Below, one piece after another: positions 1 through 8,770 of a DNA stretch of 60,000 nt. The translations under genes and the position numbers were made by a program. Location of the stretch: positions 14,871,263 through 14,931,262 of the forward strand of contig NC_134028.1 in assembly GCF_964204645.1 (NCBI RefSeq), read 5' to 3'. Positions within the stretch are counted from its first letter, which is position 1. Each line of letters begins with the position of its first letter. The notes under the pieces were generated by a model, which saw only the letters and a program-made list of their open reading frames with translations, had not been told where the DNA came from and searched no databases. Origin of the DNA: Tubulanus polymorphus. Its lineage: Eukaryota; Nemertea; Palaeonemertea; Tubulaniformes; Tubulanidae.

Positions 1-412
1 CAAATGGATTCAAACTAGTTTTTTCAACTTCATTTATGTACATCTCGTGATTTTCTGATCTTAAACAATTCATTTTATGTTTCATAACAATTGAGTTATA
101 TAAACACTTTATATAATCTTGAAATTCTATATGTTTATCAACCACATGTTTTGTTATTCCTTTTAACTTTTTAGCTTCATGATCTTTTGTTCTGTAACTA
201 TACATTTTACTTCTTATCCCAACAAATTCAATCATTTCATCACCCCCTAATTCATCTTTAAACTTACCAGGAATCTTTTTATTATCATTGCTAAATAGTT
301 CATGATCTTTGGGATAATTGCTAAAATCAAAATGATGTTTTAATGTTTTTAAATCTTTTGTTATGTCATTTGTCTTGATTTTTAGTATGTAACTGTCAGT
401 ATTGAAGCAAAT
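1..412 (-). pseudogene. Protein-primed DNA polymerase B, C-terminal fragment with intein tail
   Basis: The reverse strand encodes the last part of the Polinton polymerase, nearly identical to 27000-27420 of copy B. It includes the segment after motif C (TDSYILKIK) and the conserved FVGIRSKMYSYRTKDHEAKK stretch. At its 5' side, about 386-425, it reads FNCGFPLI followed by CFN and then TDS. That is the end of an intein still joined to the polymerase, so this copy also once carried the intein seen complete in copy B. The rest of the intein and polymerase is lost at a rearrangement junction near 425. The fragment cannot be functional. Confidence 0.85.
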
Positions 413-577
413 TAATGGAAATCCACAGTTAAAGATTCTCTAATTAAATTAGTAATCTTTTCTACATTTAAAGTTTCTTTATCTATTGTTTTTTCATACT
501 CAAATGTTGTTTCATTAGAAAATGCAATATTTTTAATATGCGTAATTACATCAGTGCTGTTAAATTTCATTTCTTTC
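413..577 (-). pseudogene. Antisense fragment of the 114-residue Polinton gene
   Basis: The reverse strand matches the N-terminal half of the small gene found complete at 24445-24789 in copy B (residues resembling DVITHIKNIAFSNETTFEYE). It is fused directly to the intein tail and polymerase fragment on its left. On its right, near 577, the sequence switches to the sense strand of the same gene. This marks a fold-back rearrangement. It has no coding role. Confidence 0.75.
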
Positions 578-742
578 TCATGTTTAAGATTTTATGAATT
601 AGATGAAGATTTTATCATTGATGATATTAAAAGAATAATAACTGAAATATATGAAAATGAAACTAATAATACTATAAATGTTGAAATAATTATAACTAAG
701 ATAAATAAATATTTTGAAGATAGTAATTTTTTTGAAAAATAT
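578..742 (+). pseudogene. 114-residue Polinton gene, 3' half, stop codon lost
   Basis: Sense-strand remainder of the small acidic protein gene, starting at the residues RFYELDEDFIIDDIK and ending at SNFFEK. The stop codon that separates this gene from the next one in copies B and C is changed to a tyrosine codon here. The reading frame therefore runs straight into the downstream membrane-protein gene. The function of the family is unknown. Confidence 0.7.
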
Positions 743-973
743 ATGAGTGATAATAAGTGGATAATAACTGGATTATATAATGGAGCCTTACTATCAGTTG
801 GAACTGTTGGTTTTTCAATGGTATTAAAAAAGTATTTAAAATGGGAAGTGTTAATGTTGATAGATTTGATATATGATATATGATTATGATATTTTAAAAT
901 TAACGTTAGCAGTTACTTTATCTAATTTAACTATTGATTAATGGAAAAACAAAAATATATTCCTCCTATATAA
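743..973 (+). pseudogene. Small two-helix membrane protein (73-residue family), frameshifted
   Basis: The sequence starts MSDNKWIITGLYNGALLSVG like the intact genes at 24223-24444 and 54343-54564. It shifts frame after the first hydrophobic segment, around 835. A second lesion, a stop in place of a leucine codon, lies near the end of the gene. The sense-frame end, IPPI and stop, is still visible at 962-973. The family is a conserved Polinton protein of unknown role, probably virion or assembly related by its place in the capsid gene block. Confidence 0.7.
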
Positions 974-975
974 AT

Positions 976-996
976 GCGTAATTTTTTGTTAAATAA
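976..996 (+). promoter_or_regulatory. T-run plus TAAATAAATG start motif
   Basis: The bases AATTTTTTGTTAAATAA lead directly into the ATG at 997. The same arrangement, a run of 5-8 T followed by a few bases and then TAWATAAATG, precedes almost every Polinton gene in this window. Its abutting position suggests a core promoter with almost no 5' leader. Confidence 0.55.
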
Positions 997-1278
997 ATGG
1001 CATCTGCAATTATAACTATTATAGGTTCGGCAATTGTTAACGCTTCAGCATTTACTGGTGGTGGTTATTTATTTAAGCATATTGATAAAAATGATTCATT
1101 ATCAGAACAAAAAAGACTTAACTTAGCATTAGAAAAATATAATAAAGCTGCAGAAGAATACAGAAAAAAGAGACAAAATTACATGGATTATATTAACAAA
1201 GAATTATATGATCAGAAGATTTCACATAGAGATTTTCAATCAGTTGATGATGCAATGAGTTTATATATAATAAATTAG
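997..1278 (+). pseudogene. 140-residue Polinton membrane protein, internally deleted
   Basis: It matches the intact 140-residue genes at 23775-24197 and 53897-54319 from MASAIITIIGSAIVN through the VDDAMSLY motif. It then ends early because about 150 bases, including the C-terminal membrane segment, are missing. What remains is an N-terminal hydrophobic segment (residues 1-25) and a charged helical region (about 35-75). The family role is unknown; its position suggests a structural or assembly protein. Confidence 0.75.
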
Positions 1279-1297
1279 TAATTTCTTTTCTAAATAA

Positions 1298-1720
1298 ATG
1301 GATTATAAAGTTGATAATATTGATATTATTCCTCATGATATAAATAAAACTAAATTAAAAACATATTTAGAAAAACAAATATTAGAATTTGAAAGTGACT
1401 TAAAGATAAAAAAGAAAAAATATTTAAAAAGTAAAATTATCTATTATTTTATTATCAGTGGTTCAGTTAAAATTAGTTCTGTAATAACATTTCTAGCAAT
1501 ATTCAGTCCATTAACACCTTTAGCTATATCAATTGGTGTGTTAGGTTTAAGTTCAAGTGTTTTAACTGGTATAAGTTTAAAATTAAATATAAAAAGTAAT
1601 AAAGAAAAAATTAAAACTAATATAAAAGGAATTAATAGATTAAAAAATACACTAGATTATATAATAAGTTTAAATGGTAATATAACAGTTGAAGACCAAG
1701 ATAGATTATTAAAAGAATAA
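1298..1720 (+). CDS. Conserved Polinton membrane protein with coiled-coil ends (144-residue family)
   Basis: A 140-residue protein with an N-terminal charged, probably helical region (about 20-48), a long hydrophobic stretch that could form two membrane passes (about 50-95) and a C-terminal charged helix. It is nearly identical to 23320-23754 in copy B but ends four residues early at a stop codon. It starts in the context TTTTCTAAATAAATG. I cannot assign a function. Its fixed place between the 140-residue gene and the CATTGCG-motif gene in all three copies argues for a role in the particle or its assembly. Confidence 0.75.
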   Translation: MDYKVDNIDIIPHDINKTKLKTYLEKQILEFESDLKIKKKKYLKSKIIYYFIISGSVKISSVITFLAIFSPLTPLAISIGVLGLSSSVLTGISLKLNIKSNKEKIKTNIKGINRLKNTLDYIISLNGNITVEDQDRLLKE

Positions 1721-1748
1721 ATAAATTATTAATTTTTTAATTATATAA

Positions 1749-2289
1749 ATGGTAGATAGTTTTCCAAAAGCTTTTCAATATAATAAATCAATTAAATATA
1801 ATATTCCTGCAATAGATTTTAATAAAGATATTTCATATAGAAATGAAGTTTAAAATTCATTAATAAATTTAGATATTTATGTTACTGAAAGTAATAATTT
1901 TAATGTAGAGATGGAAAATATATTCAATGTTTACGTAATTACTTTTAAAGATTTAAATGAGGCAAAACAATGGTTATTAAAATCCAATATGAAATATTGG
2001 CAGAACCAATTAAATTTTGCAGTTTATTGTGCAACAACAGGGTGTGGTATAAATTGGAATGATCATTTAAATAAACCAAGTTTACCATTGATGTTATCAC
2101 TTTTTAGATTTCATACTTATTTTCAAATAAAATTAATATTGAATGAATTAGAATGTCCTTTACCAGGTTCAAAATATTTTAATGAACTAAATAATAATAT
2201 TAATTATTCTAAGTTTTATAGAATATGTAATGAATTTAATATTAATTCAAATAATGATTTTAGAGCAAAAATTGGAACAATGGGTGGAT
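1749..2289 (+). pseudogene. CATTGCG-motif Polinton protein, N-terminal half, broken
   Basis: This is the 5' part of the roughly 460-residue gene seen in copies B and C. It begins VDSFPKAFQYNKS, meets an in-frame stop near 1852, and continues in frame through NQLNFAVYCATTGCGI and the SLFRFHTYFQIKLIL motif. Near 2290 it is cut and joined to the 3' end of the capsid gene, so the C-terminal half is missing. The family recurs in Polintons but has no established function that I can name. Confidence 0.75.
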
Positions 2290-2437
2290 TAGGAAAAAAT
2301 TACAGAACACTAAAGATGGAATAAAATTATTCATGACAAAGAATAAAGGAATCAAAAATTCTAAAATGCACATTTATATTATATCTGACGCGCAATTAAA
2401 TATTGTAAATTCTCAATTAAGTAGTGTTATGTATTAG
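2290..2437 (+). pseudogene. Major capsid protein, C-terminal remnant
   Basis: About 48 codons matching the end of the capsid genes at 19157-20404 and 49290-50537, from NTKDG to QLSSVMY-like residues and the stop. The junction with the preceding gene lies in an A-rich stretch shared by both parents, consistent with a deletion that removed the coiled-coil gene and about 88 percent of the capsid gene. Confidence 0.8.
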
Positions 2438-2663
2438 AATTTTAATTTTAATAAAGAAATTTATAAAAAATGGATGCAGGTAAAGTATATAAACATATTC
2501 CATACATTGATAAACATGAAAATAATGATGGCTTATATTATGTAATACCTTGTAAAATAGCTTTGATATTTGATCCTATTTTCAAAAATTATAAAACTAA
2601 ACTAATAGAAATCGATAATAATAAAAGTGGAGTTGCTGATAATTAAAGTAATGAAATTGATAA

Positions 2664-2735
2664 TAATGTTTTACCTTCTACATCAAATAATGTTTTACCT
2701 TCTACATCAAATAATGTTTTACCTTCTACGCCTAA
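2664..2735 (+). repeat. Three tandem 24 bp units inside the zinc-finger gene
   Basis: The unit AATGTTTTACCTTCTACATC plus AAAT is repeated three times, the last one diverged. It encodes an NNVLPSTS repeat. Copy C has four units of the same repeat at about 48962-49067. The repeats keep frame, so unit number can vary without breaking the protein. Confidence 0.85.
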
Positions 2736-2848
2736 TTATGAAATAATATTAAATATTAGTGAAAATAGAAATTATTGTGGCTACTGTAAAGGTGAATTTT
2801 CAAACAGTCCATCAAATTGGAATAATCATATGAATACAGCTACATATA

Positions 2849-3665
2849 CAGTCAAACCCGTTTTATTCGGATCACTCGGGACCGCTAAAATTCGTCCGAG
2901 TTATGTGAAATCCGAATTAAATAGATAGCCTTTTGTGTAGCAATTTACCATGCCTCTACCATTGAAAATGACAACAATGAGTGTTGATTTTAAATCGAAA
3001 CAAAATATATATTTTATTGTATGGATTATTACATTGTATCATGATTAACCATACGCCATCGCAATATAAACAGTCTCAGTCTTTTTTCTCCAAAGAAGGC
3101 AGAAATCAATGTCTGCTTAGCGCGTTTCGGGACGTCCCGTTGAAGAAAGTTCTCACATTTCCGAGAGAAAACCAATACTACATCAACGAATTTCTCGTCG
3201 GTAGACTTGGCCAGTGCAAATCTGTTTGGAACATCCAAAGCCCCATGAACGTCGGTGACTGTCGGGTTGGGCTTACGGCCTACTATCGCAACAATCAATA
3301 CCGTTAGCCTATTTTAATAGACTGTTGCCTGATCATATACTGTATATTGCAACGCAGCGACGAGTAATGCAGCACATCACTATGACTATTGAGCGTGGAT
3401 TGCATCATGTCGCGTCGCACGGCACTGTCGCTGTGCTCTGTTCGATTTTAAAATATATCATCCGAATAAAGTGGTAAGATTTCAAAGGATATGGACAAAT
3501 GGAACTTGAAAATTCATCCGGAATAGCCAAAAATCCGAATAATACGAACTGAATTAAGTGACATTATGTAAGGTATTATAATAAGAAACTGAAGGGACTT
3601 TTAAAAATCATCCGAGATACGTCGAAATCCAAGTAAAACCGATCCGAATAAAGCGGGCTTGACTG
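2849..3665. mobile_element. Tigger/pogo-like DNA transposon remnant (817 bp)
   Basis: The ends are inverted copies of CAGTCAAACCCGTTTTATTC (right end CAGTCAAGCCCGCTTTATTC), flanked by TA on both sides (2847-2848 and 3666-3667). It splits the zinc-finger gene of Polinton A, which is continuous in copy C at this place. A TA target and CAG-starting ends are typical of the Tc1/mariner superfamily, pogo/Tigger branch. A reverse-strand frame at 3029-3298 ends in a charged tail resembling the C terminus of Tigger-type transposases, but that is weak. Too short to be autonomous. Confidence 0.75.
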
Positions 3666-4182
3666 TATTACTAATGTAATAGAGCCTGTTGGTATAAGAG
3701 AATTTATAAAACACCCATTTAGATATGTAACAAAGTTTGTTTCAAATTAAAAAGTAAATGGTAAAGATTTATATAAAGATTTATTAGGTGAAATTTTATC
3801 TAAGGAACCTAGTAATGATAAATTAGATTTATCTGCTGCTAAAAAAATATTAGGATCAAACATTGTAAATGAAATGTTGGAGTCAAACACTAAGAAAGAT
3901 GACAATGAAAATATAGTTACTGGAAAGCATATTGATAATGAAGAATATATAGATTGGACGAAACGTAAAGTAGTAAAAAAAATTAATGATGCGGTAGATA
4001 GGATGAAAAAGGATTATAATGAAGATTTAATGATGATTCGGTAGAGAGGTTGAATAAATTGTTAGAGTCTGATGATGAATTGGAGAATGATGATGAAAAT
4101 GATGTTAATTATCTCACATAATATATTGGTTGAAAATTGTATAAAATAATAGTTAATAAAAAAGGGGTTTTAAGTATTTATG

Positions 4183-4226
4183 TATCTAATACGTATCTAA
4201 TACGTATCTAATACGTATCTAATACA
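4183..4226. repeat. Four tandem 11 bp units
   Basis: The unit ACGTATCTAAT is repeated about four times in the gap between the converging zinc-finger and ATPase genes. A variant appears again near 4425-4440. The same gap in copy C holds a different, longer tandem repeat (48290-48357), so this convergent junction is repeat-prone. Confidence 0.85.
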
Positions 4227-4421
4227 TATTATTTGAAAATACCTTTAATTATAATTTTTTTTTTAATTTATATTGAAACCTCAGTAATAATAATTAACCT
4301 TTATTATTTTCAAACTTATTCATATATTAGTTGAAAAAATGAAAATAAATTGGTTAAAAATTGTATAAATAATATTTATTTTAAAAAGGGGGGTTTAAGT
4401 ATTAATGTGTCTAATATGTAC

Positions 4422-5058
4422 CTAATACGTATCTAATACATAAATACATAAAATACCTTGTTTTATAAATTTATATTCATAGGGAAATTGTAGTCTCAGT
4501 AATAATTTTGAACCTTTATTATTTTTTAATTTATTCATATATTCATCATGTAATTCAGTAGGTATAATTTGATTTTCTTCCAATGATTGTTGGATAGATT
4601 TTCTATCTTTGTTATAAAATAAAACTAAAAATCTTATATTCTCCCTAAAATCTTTAACAATTGAATTATATTTTTGATTTAAAACCCATGTTGTTATCCC
4701 GAAATGTCTCCCAGAGAAAGCTAGATAACATAACTCACTTTCTCTCACTTTTGAATCATGTAAATTTGCGCAATCATCTATAATGAATAATGTATTTGAA
4801 CCTTTATAAATATCAATTGCTATTTTTATACAATTATCTAAATTTTCTTTTACTGTTTTAGGATCTAATATAATAAACTTTTTTATCTAAACTATATCCC
4901 TATTATATGTTTAATTCATTTGAGAATAATATGGTATTATCAAAATGATTCTTATAAATAGTTTCTAGCAAATCTAATATGAAAAGTGTTTTACCACAGT
5001 TGGTTACCCCAGTAACTAACATATTATGCGGTTCAAATATAAATAAATCTTTATTCAT
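4422..5058 (-). pseudogene. Packaging ATPase (FtsK/HerA-A32 type), frameshifted
   Basis: The reverse strand encodes the Polinton genome-packaging ATPase. The start at 5056-5058 overlaps the end of the integrase gene. Walker A (GVTNCGKT) lies near 5000-5020 and Walker B (LFIIDDCA) near 4765. A frame change around 4885-4905 separates them. The C-terminal half, with RESELCYLAFSGRHFGITTW, is open. The family powers loading of DNA into the capsid. Copy B has an intact reading frame for comparison. Confidence 0.85.
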
Positions 5059-6133
5059 TTATTCTTTTAATTTTACTAGATAAAATCCATTCATTAAGTT
5101 TATCATCGTACCCTTAATATTTCACCAAAGAATACTTTTTTCCTTTAAGAGTTTTTGTTTTCAATACTTTTTCTATTTTGTATTCTATTTCATCTGGGTT
5201 CGGTACAAGTGATAATTCTTGTTCATAGAAATAACCTAATATTTCTTCATCTTTTAAATCTTCTAATTTATAAACAAATGGTTTAGTTAATATTATCTTT
5301 TTAGTCTTGAATATTTCTTCTGTAAAATTAGGAGTATAACCTTTATAAAATGTTTTTCAATATTAAGATATTCTAACATGTCCAATTTTAAATTTAGGTT
5401 CTCCGAAATCATGTGTAACAAACGCACCATATAAGTTATTCCAAACTATTTCTGAATTATCTTCTTTTCTAGCTTGTATAGGTTTCATATTTATAGAACT
5501 ATGTTTAGAATTATTATAACCTTTCACTAAATCTTCTAACACATCGATATATTTGTATGTTTCATTAGCAGTAAAATATTTCCACATTCTAGTTTTCAAT
5601 GTTTTATTAAATCTTTCTATAATAAATGCTTTTTTATCTAAGTGTGTTGAAAAATACTCTACATCGTTATCAGATAATATTTTTTTATAATGTTTATTAT
5701 AGAATTCTTTACCTTCATCAAATTGTATCATATCTGGAATAGCTTTTTTAAATATTGATTTAAAAGCATTTGTTACTTCTATACCAGTTTTATTTTTGAT
5801 TGGAATTGACCATGCGTATCTACTGAATATATCTATAACATTTAATATCCAGAAATATCTTTTGTTGTGTTCTTCTAAGTTCTTCATATCAATTCAATCT
5901 GCTTGCCATCGTTGATCGATATATGAAACCATAACTTTTCTTGTTAGATAAGTTTTATCCATTTTCTTGTGGATTTGATATGTTGGTTGATTTTGTAACC
6001 ATAATTTTAGTTCACTATATTTTATATTTTCATTATCAGATTTAATTTTATCCCATAATTCTGAAACGCTAGAATATGATACTTCACTCTCTGGGTTATA
6101 ATATAAATCTCTTAAATATTGTTCTTTTTTCAT
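5051..6133 (-). pseudogene. DDE integrase with chromodomain, broken
   Basis: Polinton integrase of the retroviral type. Visible elements: an N-terminal helical region, the catalytic core with the first Asp in a QAD-x-IDM motif, the second Asp in FDEGKEFYN, the Glu in IERFN, and a C-terminal chromodomain around 5070-5180 (KGKKYSLVKY). Lesions are a TGA in place of Phe right after the first catalytic Asp (about 5891) and a frame change near 5355-5365 before the chromodomain. The product normally integrates the element and gives 6 bp target duplications. The 8-base overlap with the ATPase start suggests co-expression. Confidence 0.85.
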
Positions 6134-6139
6134 CTTATT

Positions 6140-6502
6140 TTAATCCATTAATAATAATTTAGATTTAGTTTCAATGACTTTATGATTTGACTTATTTTCT
6201 GGTATAATAGGTTTATCATCGGAATCATTATTATTAGATTTGAATTTATATTTATATATTACACCAGAGAATATAATAATTCTGATTAACCCAATTGTAA
6301 TATATAAGTAATTATTTCTTCCACTATTAGAAGAATCAGATGGATTGTTATTTGAATTAATATCAGATAATTTCTGTGATTCATTTATATCAGTTAATTT
6401 CTTTTTCTTAGCTTTTTTAAATTCTGCAGATCTTTTACCTAATTCCCTAGCCCATTTAATTTGTTTTTCAGATGTAGGCTTCTTCTTAATATCATCACTC
6501 AT
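6140..6502 (-). CDS. Small single-pass membrane protein with ARELG motif
   Basis: A 120-residue protein. The N terminus has the motif EKQIKWARELGKRSAEFKKA followed by a basic run, then a Ser/Asn-rich linker, one hydrophobic segment (YLYITIGLIRIIIFSGVIYK, about residues 65-85) and a polar tail. Its start overlaps the end of the upstream 202-residue gene by 8 bases, as in copies B and C. Function unknown; probably a virion or morphogenesis membrane protein by analogy with its partner and location. Confidence 0.75.
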   Translation of the reverse strand: MSDDIKKKPTSEKQIKWARELGKRSAEFKKAKKKKLTDINESQKLSDINSNNNPSDSSNSGRNNYLYITIGLIRIIIFSGVIYKYKFKSNNNDSDDKPIIPENKSNHKVIETKSKLLLMD

Positions 6503-7103
6503 TTATTTTAGTTAATTTTTGTTCTGATTCATTTTCTGTTTCACCGTGTGGGGGTCGTACGGCACCATCTGTTTCGTTCTTACCTGATTTATATTCTATA
6601 GGCTTGATATTCGAAAATGTTATGACACCAGTAGAAATTAATGTCATAGCCGATCCTAATTGGAATGGAGCGTATCCAACCCATTTTTGTAATTCAGTCA
6701 TAACTAAGTAGTCATTTTTTAAATCACTATATAATTTATTTTCATCATGAATTGGTATAATCCGTTTACATGATTTTGAATAACATTTGACAATACCATC
6801 AGAAATAGAATCATTTATTCGGGCCAATCTTGACTCTTCATAAATCTTAGAATATTTTATTACTTTATCTGGTTTCATGGCATCTAGTTCTTGATAAGTT
6901 ACAATTTTTCCCAAGAATTCTTTAGATTTCCCTCCGGCAATTAGTAATTCAAGATGGTCCTTACAATATAAGTAGTATTCATAATCAATATTACAATTAA
7001 TATTATTTTCAATTTTGGTTGGAATATCCTTATTATCACTAATGCCCAAATCATCTAATGTTTTTTCAATATCGGTATTATTCTTATTAGATTTCTTTGA
7101 CAT
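6495..7103 (-). CDS. Conserved Polinton protein (201-residue family)
   Basis: A 202-residue protein with an acidic N terminus (EKTLDDLGI), a helical middle (YLYCKDHLELLIAGGKSKEF, then YEESRLARINDSISDGIVK) and a hydrophobic C-terminal segment (FQLGSAMTLISTGVITFSNI, about 150-170). Similar uncharacterised proteins with a YEAR-LG-like motif recur in invertebrate Polintons. The start at 7103 follows a long T-rich run and CATAAATG-type context. It is the first gene of a block reading 201, 122, integrase, ATPase. Short insertions in the tail suggest slight decay but the frame is open. Confidence 0.75.
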   Translation of the reverse strand: MSKKSNKNNTDIEKTLDDLGISDNKDIPTKIENNINCNIDYEYYLYCKDHLELLIAGGKSKEFLGKIVTYQELDAMKPDKVIKYSKIYEESRLARINDSISDGIVKCYSKSCKRIIPIHDENKLYSDLKNDYLVMTELQKWVGYAPFQLGSAMTLISTGVITFSNIKPIEYKSGKNETDGAVRPPHGETENESEQKLTKINE

Positions 7104-7439
7104 TTATGTTAGAGAAAAAAGCGAAAAAAAAAATTAAAAAGTATTATTATTATTAAAAAGTATTATAAAATGATACTGGTTAATTAAGTTATTGATACGA
7201 AATTGACTAGGTTAGTTCAAATAAAGAATTTCTATTTGAATCTTATCAAAATATAAAGTATTCTCCTTTTGAAAAGAAATGCAAAAGAAAATATTATAAA
7301 TTAAAATAGAAATAATGGCTAGTTGAAGGTATGTAATTTTTAATATATTTTATTTAAATTCTATTCAATATCTCACTGCTTTTGTCTATCTATGCGGAGC
7401 AATTAAATTGTCCAGATAAGTCATTTCGGATTCTCGATA
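7104..7439. other. Intergenic: promoter of the 201-residue gene and conserved motif
   Basis: No gene seen. The left end has the T-run promoter of the reverse-strand gene (its sense strand reads TTTTTTTTTTCGCTTTTTTC before the start). The right end, 7378-7440, carries the motif GATAAGTCATTTCGGATTCT plus the flanking GGAGCAATTAAATTGTCC, which recurs at 16066-16110 in copy B in the opposite orientation. The middle is simple AT-rich DNA. Confidence 0.6.
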
Positions 7440-8072
7440 TTAAATCATATTCCATAATTGTATAAATCTTTCAGCTTTAATTATTTGATTATTATATAAT
7501 TCATTATCAATTTTATCACGTTTAATTCTATTTTCTATTTTCGATAAAGGTTGAATATTCACCCAATTACATATTGTTTTTATTTCAGATTCATCTTCAA
7601 TTGATGATAATGGGATAACATGATCTAACTCCCAATATTCTCCATGATTCTCAAATTTCATGTTATTATCGAACTGATATTCTATCCATGATTTAAAAAA
7701 TTCTATAGAACATCCTAAATAACCAATTGATCTATCAGATTTTATATAATTTTTGAAAACTCTGTTCAAACTAGTTCTGTTAGTATGCTTTAATTTGAAT
7801 AATGGATCTGAATTATATTTTACTTTTTGGTAATTATTGATATGTTCGCGGTTATCTTTTTTCCAATCTCTCATGTGTTCTGGGTTATTTTCTCGATATT
7901 GTGCATTATTTTGTTTCCAACAAATATTTCGTAAACCATGTTTGTAAATCTTTTGTTTATAATATTCTGAAGATTGTTTATCTAATTCACACTTAGAACA
8001 TATCTTATGATAAACATGAACAACACCAGCGTTATTTGTTATATTAATAATTTGTGGCTGTTTACTTTCCAT
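7440..8072 (-). CDS. HNH-family endonuclease, Polinton-encoded
   Basis: A 210-residue protein. The C-terminal part has the HNH core ELDHVIPLSS followed by the WVNIQPLSKIENRIKRDK stretch, the usual Asn and Lys positions of small HNH nucleases. The N terminus has a CSKC pair, but the second pair seen in copy C (CKTC) is reduced to a single Cys here, so the zinc knuckle may be lost. A SIGYLGCSIEFFKSWIEYQF segment before the core is typical of phage and plastid HNH proteins. The start follows TATTATAAATG. It sits at the element end with the palindromes. Role unknown: homing, host interference or DNA processing are all possible. Confidence 0.75.
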   Translation of the reverse strand: MESKQPQIINITNNAGVVHVYHKICSKCELDKQSSEYYKQKIYKHGLRNICWKQNNAQYRENNPEHMRDWKKDNREHINNYQKVKYNSDPLFKLKHTNRTSLNRVFKNYIKSDRSIGYLGCSIEFFKSWIEYQFDNNMKFENHGEYWELDHVIPLSSIEDESEIKTICNWVNIQPLSKIENRIKRDKIDNELYNNQIIKAERFIQLWNMI

Positions 8073-8221
8073 TTATAATATATGAATTTTTTTATTCTAT
8101 TTGAAATCTATTTGATAATTTCCGTCTGTTCATCTTCGACTAACGTCATCCTTTTTCATTCCTCGCTGCTTTTGATAAGTCATTTCAGATCCTTGATATC
8201 AAAATCATACCATTTGCAATA

Positions 8222-8410
8222 TCCGTGTCGCATGCGCACTGGGCAAAAGCGCGCCTGTATGCGCGCTTTTGATCAATGCGCATGCGTCAATCATAATTGT
8301 ATATTTATTCTGTAAAATTGAAACAACCGAACATAGAACATTCAAACGCATGCGCATTGAGCAAAAGCGCGCATACAGGCGCGCTTTTGCTTAATACGCA
8401 TGCGCTAATC
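8222..8410. repeat. Two cruciform-forming GC-rich hairpins
   Basis: Two long imperfect inverted repeats. Each has outer arms around GCATGCGCA, inner arms around AAAGCGCGC and a CTGTAT-like loop (about 8222-8287 and 8345-8406). Between and after them runs the spacer TAATCATAATTGAAACGACC. The same array, with four diverged hairpins, lies at 44178-44560 in copy C. The base composition contrasts sharply with the AT-rich element. They could be origin- or recombination-related structures, or captured MITE-like repeats. Confidence 0.8.
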
Positions 8411-8635
8411 ATAATTGAAACGACCGAACATAGAATATTCACCAAGCTGCGCCTACAGATTTACACAATTATACAAGTATGTTCGGTCGTTTCATCCAAT
8501 ACATCATTTGATTTCTACATATAAAATCTATATTTACAAACATTTTTTCAATTGCCGGTAAATATTTAACTACATCAACAAATGTTAAACTTAATTATTG
8601 GAATTTTTGGAGTAGTCTAAATGTTTTTGAAATTC

Positions 8636-8770
8636 TTATATAGTTTCTTCGTCGATCTTTTGTATTTCTTGTGCTTCTACGCCAATTTCTATTGGTTCGA
8701 TATCCATTGCTGTCGATTCCTCAGAAAGAGTATCTTGAGTTTCTCTATCGCTTCTTGATGCGCGTGACAT
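8636..8770 (-). CDS. Small conserved acidic protein, 44 residues
   Basis: The reverse strand encodes a short acidic protein beginning MSRASRSDRETQDTLSEEST and ending KIDEETI before TAA. It is conserved at 43849-43975 in copy C, where the start codon is lost and the frame broken. The similarity covers coding and flanks, so conservation alone does not prove translation. The start context is TTAATAAAATG. Upstream lie possible splice acceptors (CTTTTAG) and, further out, a matching GTAAGT donor, so it may be the second exon of a spliced transcript. No family recognised. Confidence 0.45.
   Translation of the reverse strand: MSRASRSDRETQDTLSEESTAMDIEPIEIGVEAQEIQKIDEETI

Larger units (their letters stand above)
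2470..4121 (+). pseudogene. Polinton zinc-finger protein with NN(V/L)P repeats, interrupted by a transposon
   Basis: Same gene as 48415-49257 in copy C. It starts MDAGKVYKHIPYIDKHENND, has an in-frame stop near 2644, then the short repeats, then a single C2H2-like finger (YCGYCKGEFS, later NHMNT). The finger is split by an 817 bp transposon at 2849-3665, after which coding resumes with VIEPVGIREFIKHPFRYVTKF. The rest is acidic and low in complexity to the stop at 4119-4121, with at least one further frame change near 4030. Copy B lacks this gene. Confidence 0.75.

Noticed and set aside
3029-3298. 89-residue reverse frame in the 817 bp transposon as a gene
   Set aside because: Only the last residues recall Tigger transposases; too short and weak to call beyond the element itself.
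2849-3665. Possible intron of the zinc-finger gene
   Set aside because: Inverted ends and TA on both sides show a transposon; no GT-AG borders.
8082-8524. Two forward reading frames of 75-77 residues
   Set aside because: They run through the GC-rich hairpins, and the homologous region of copy C does not keep them.
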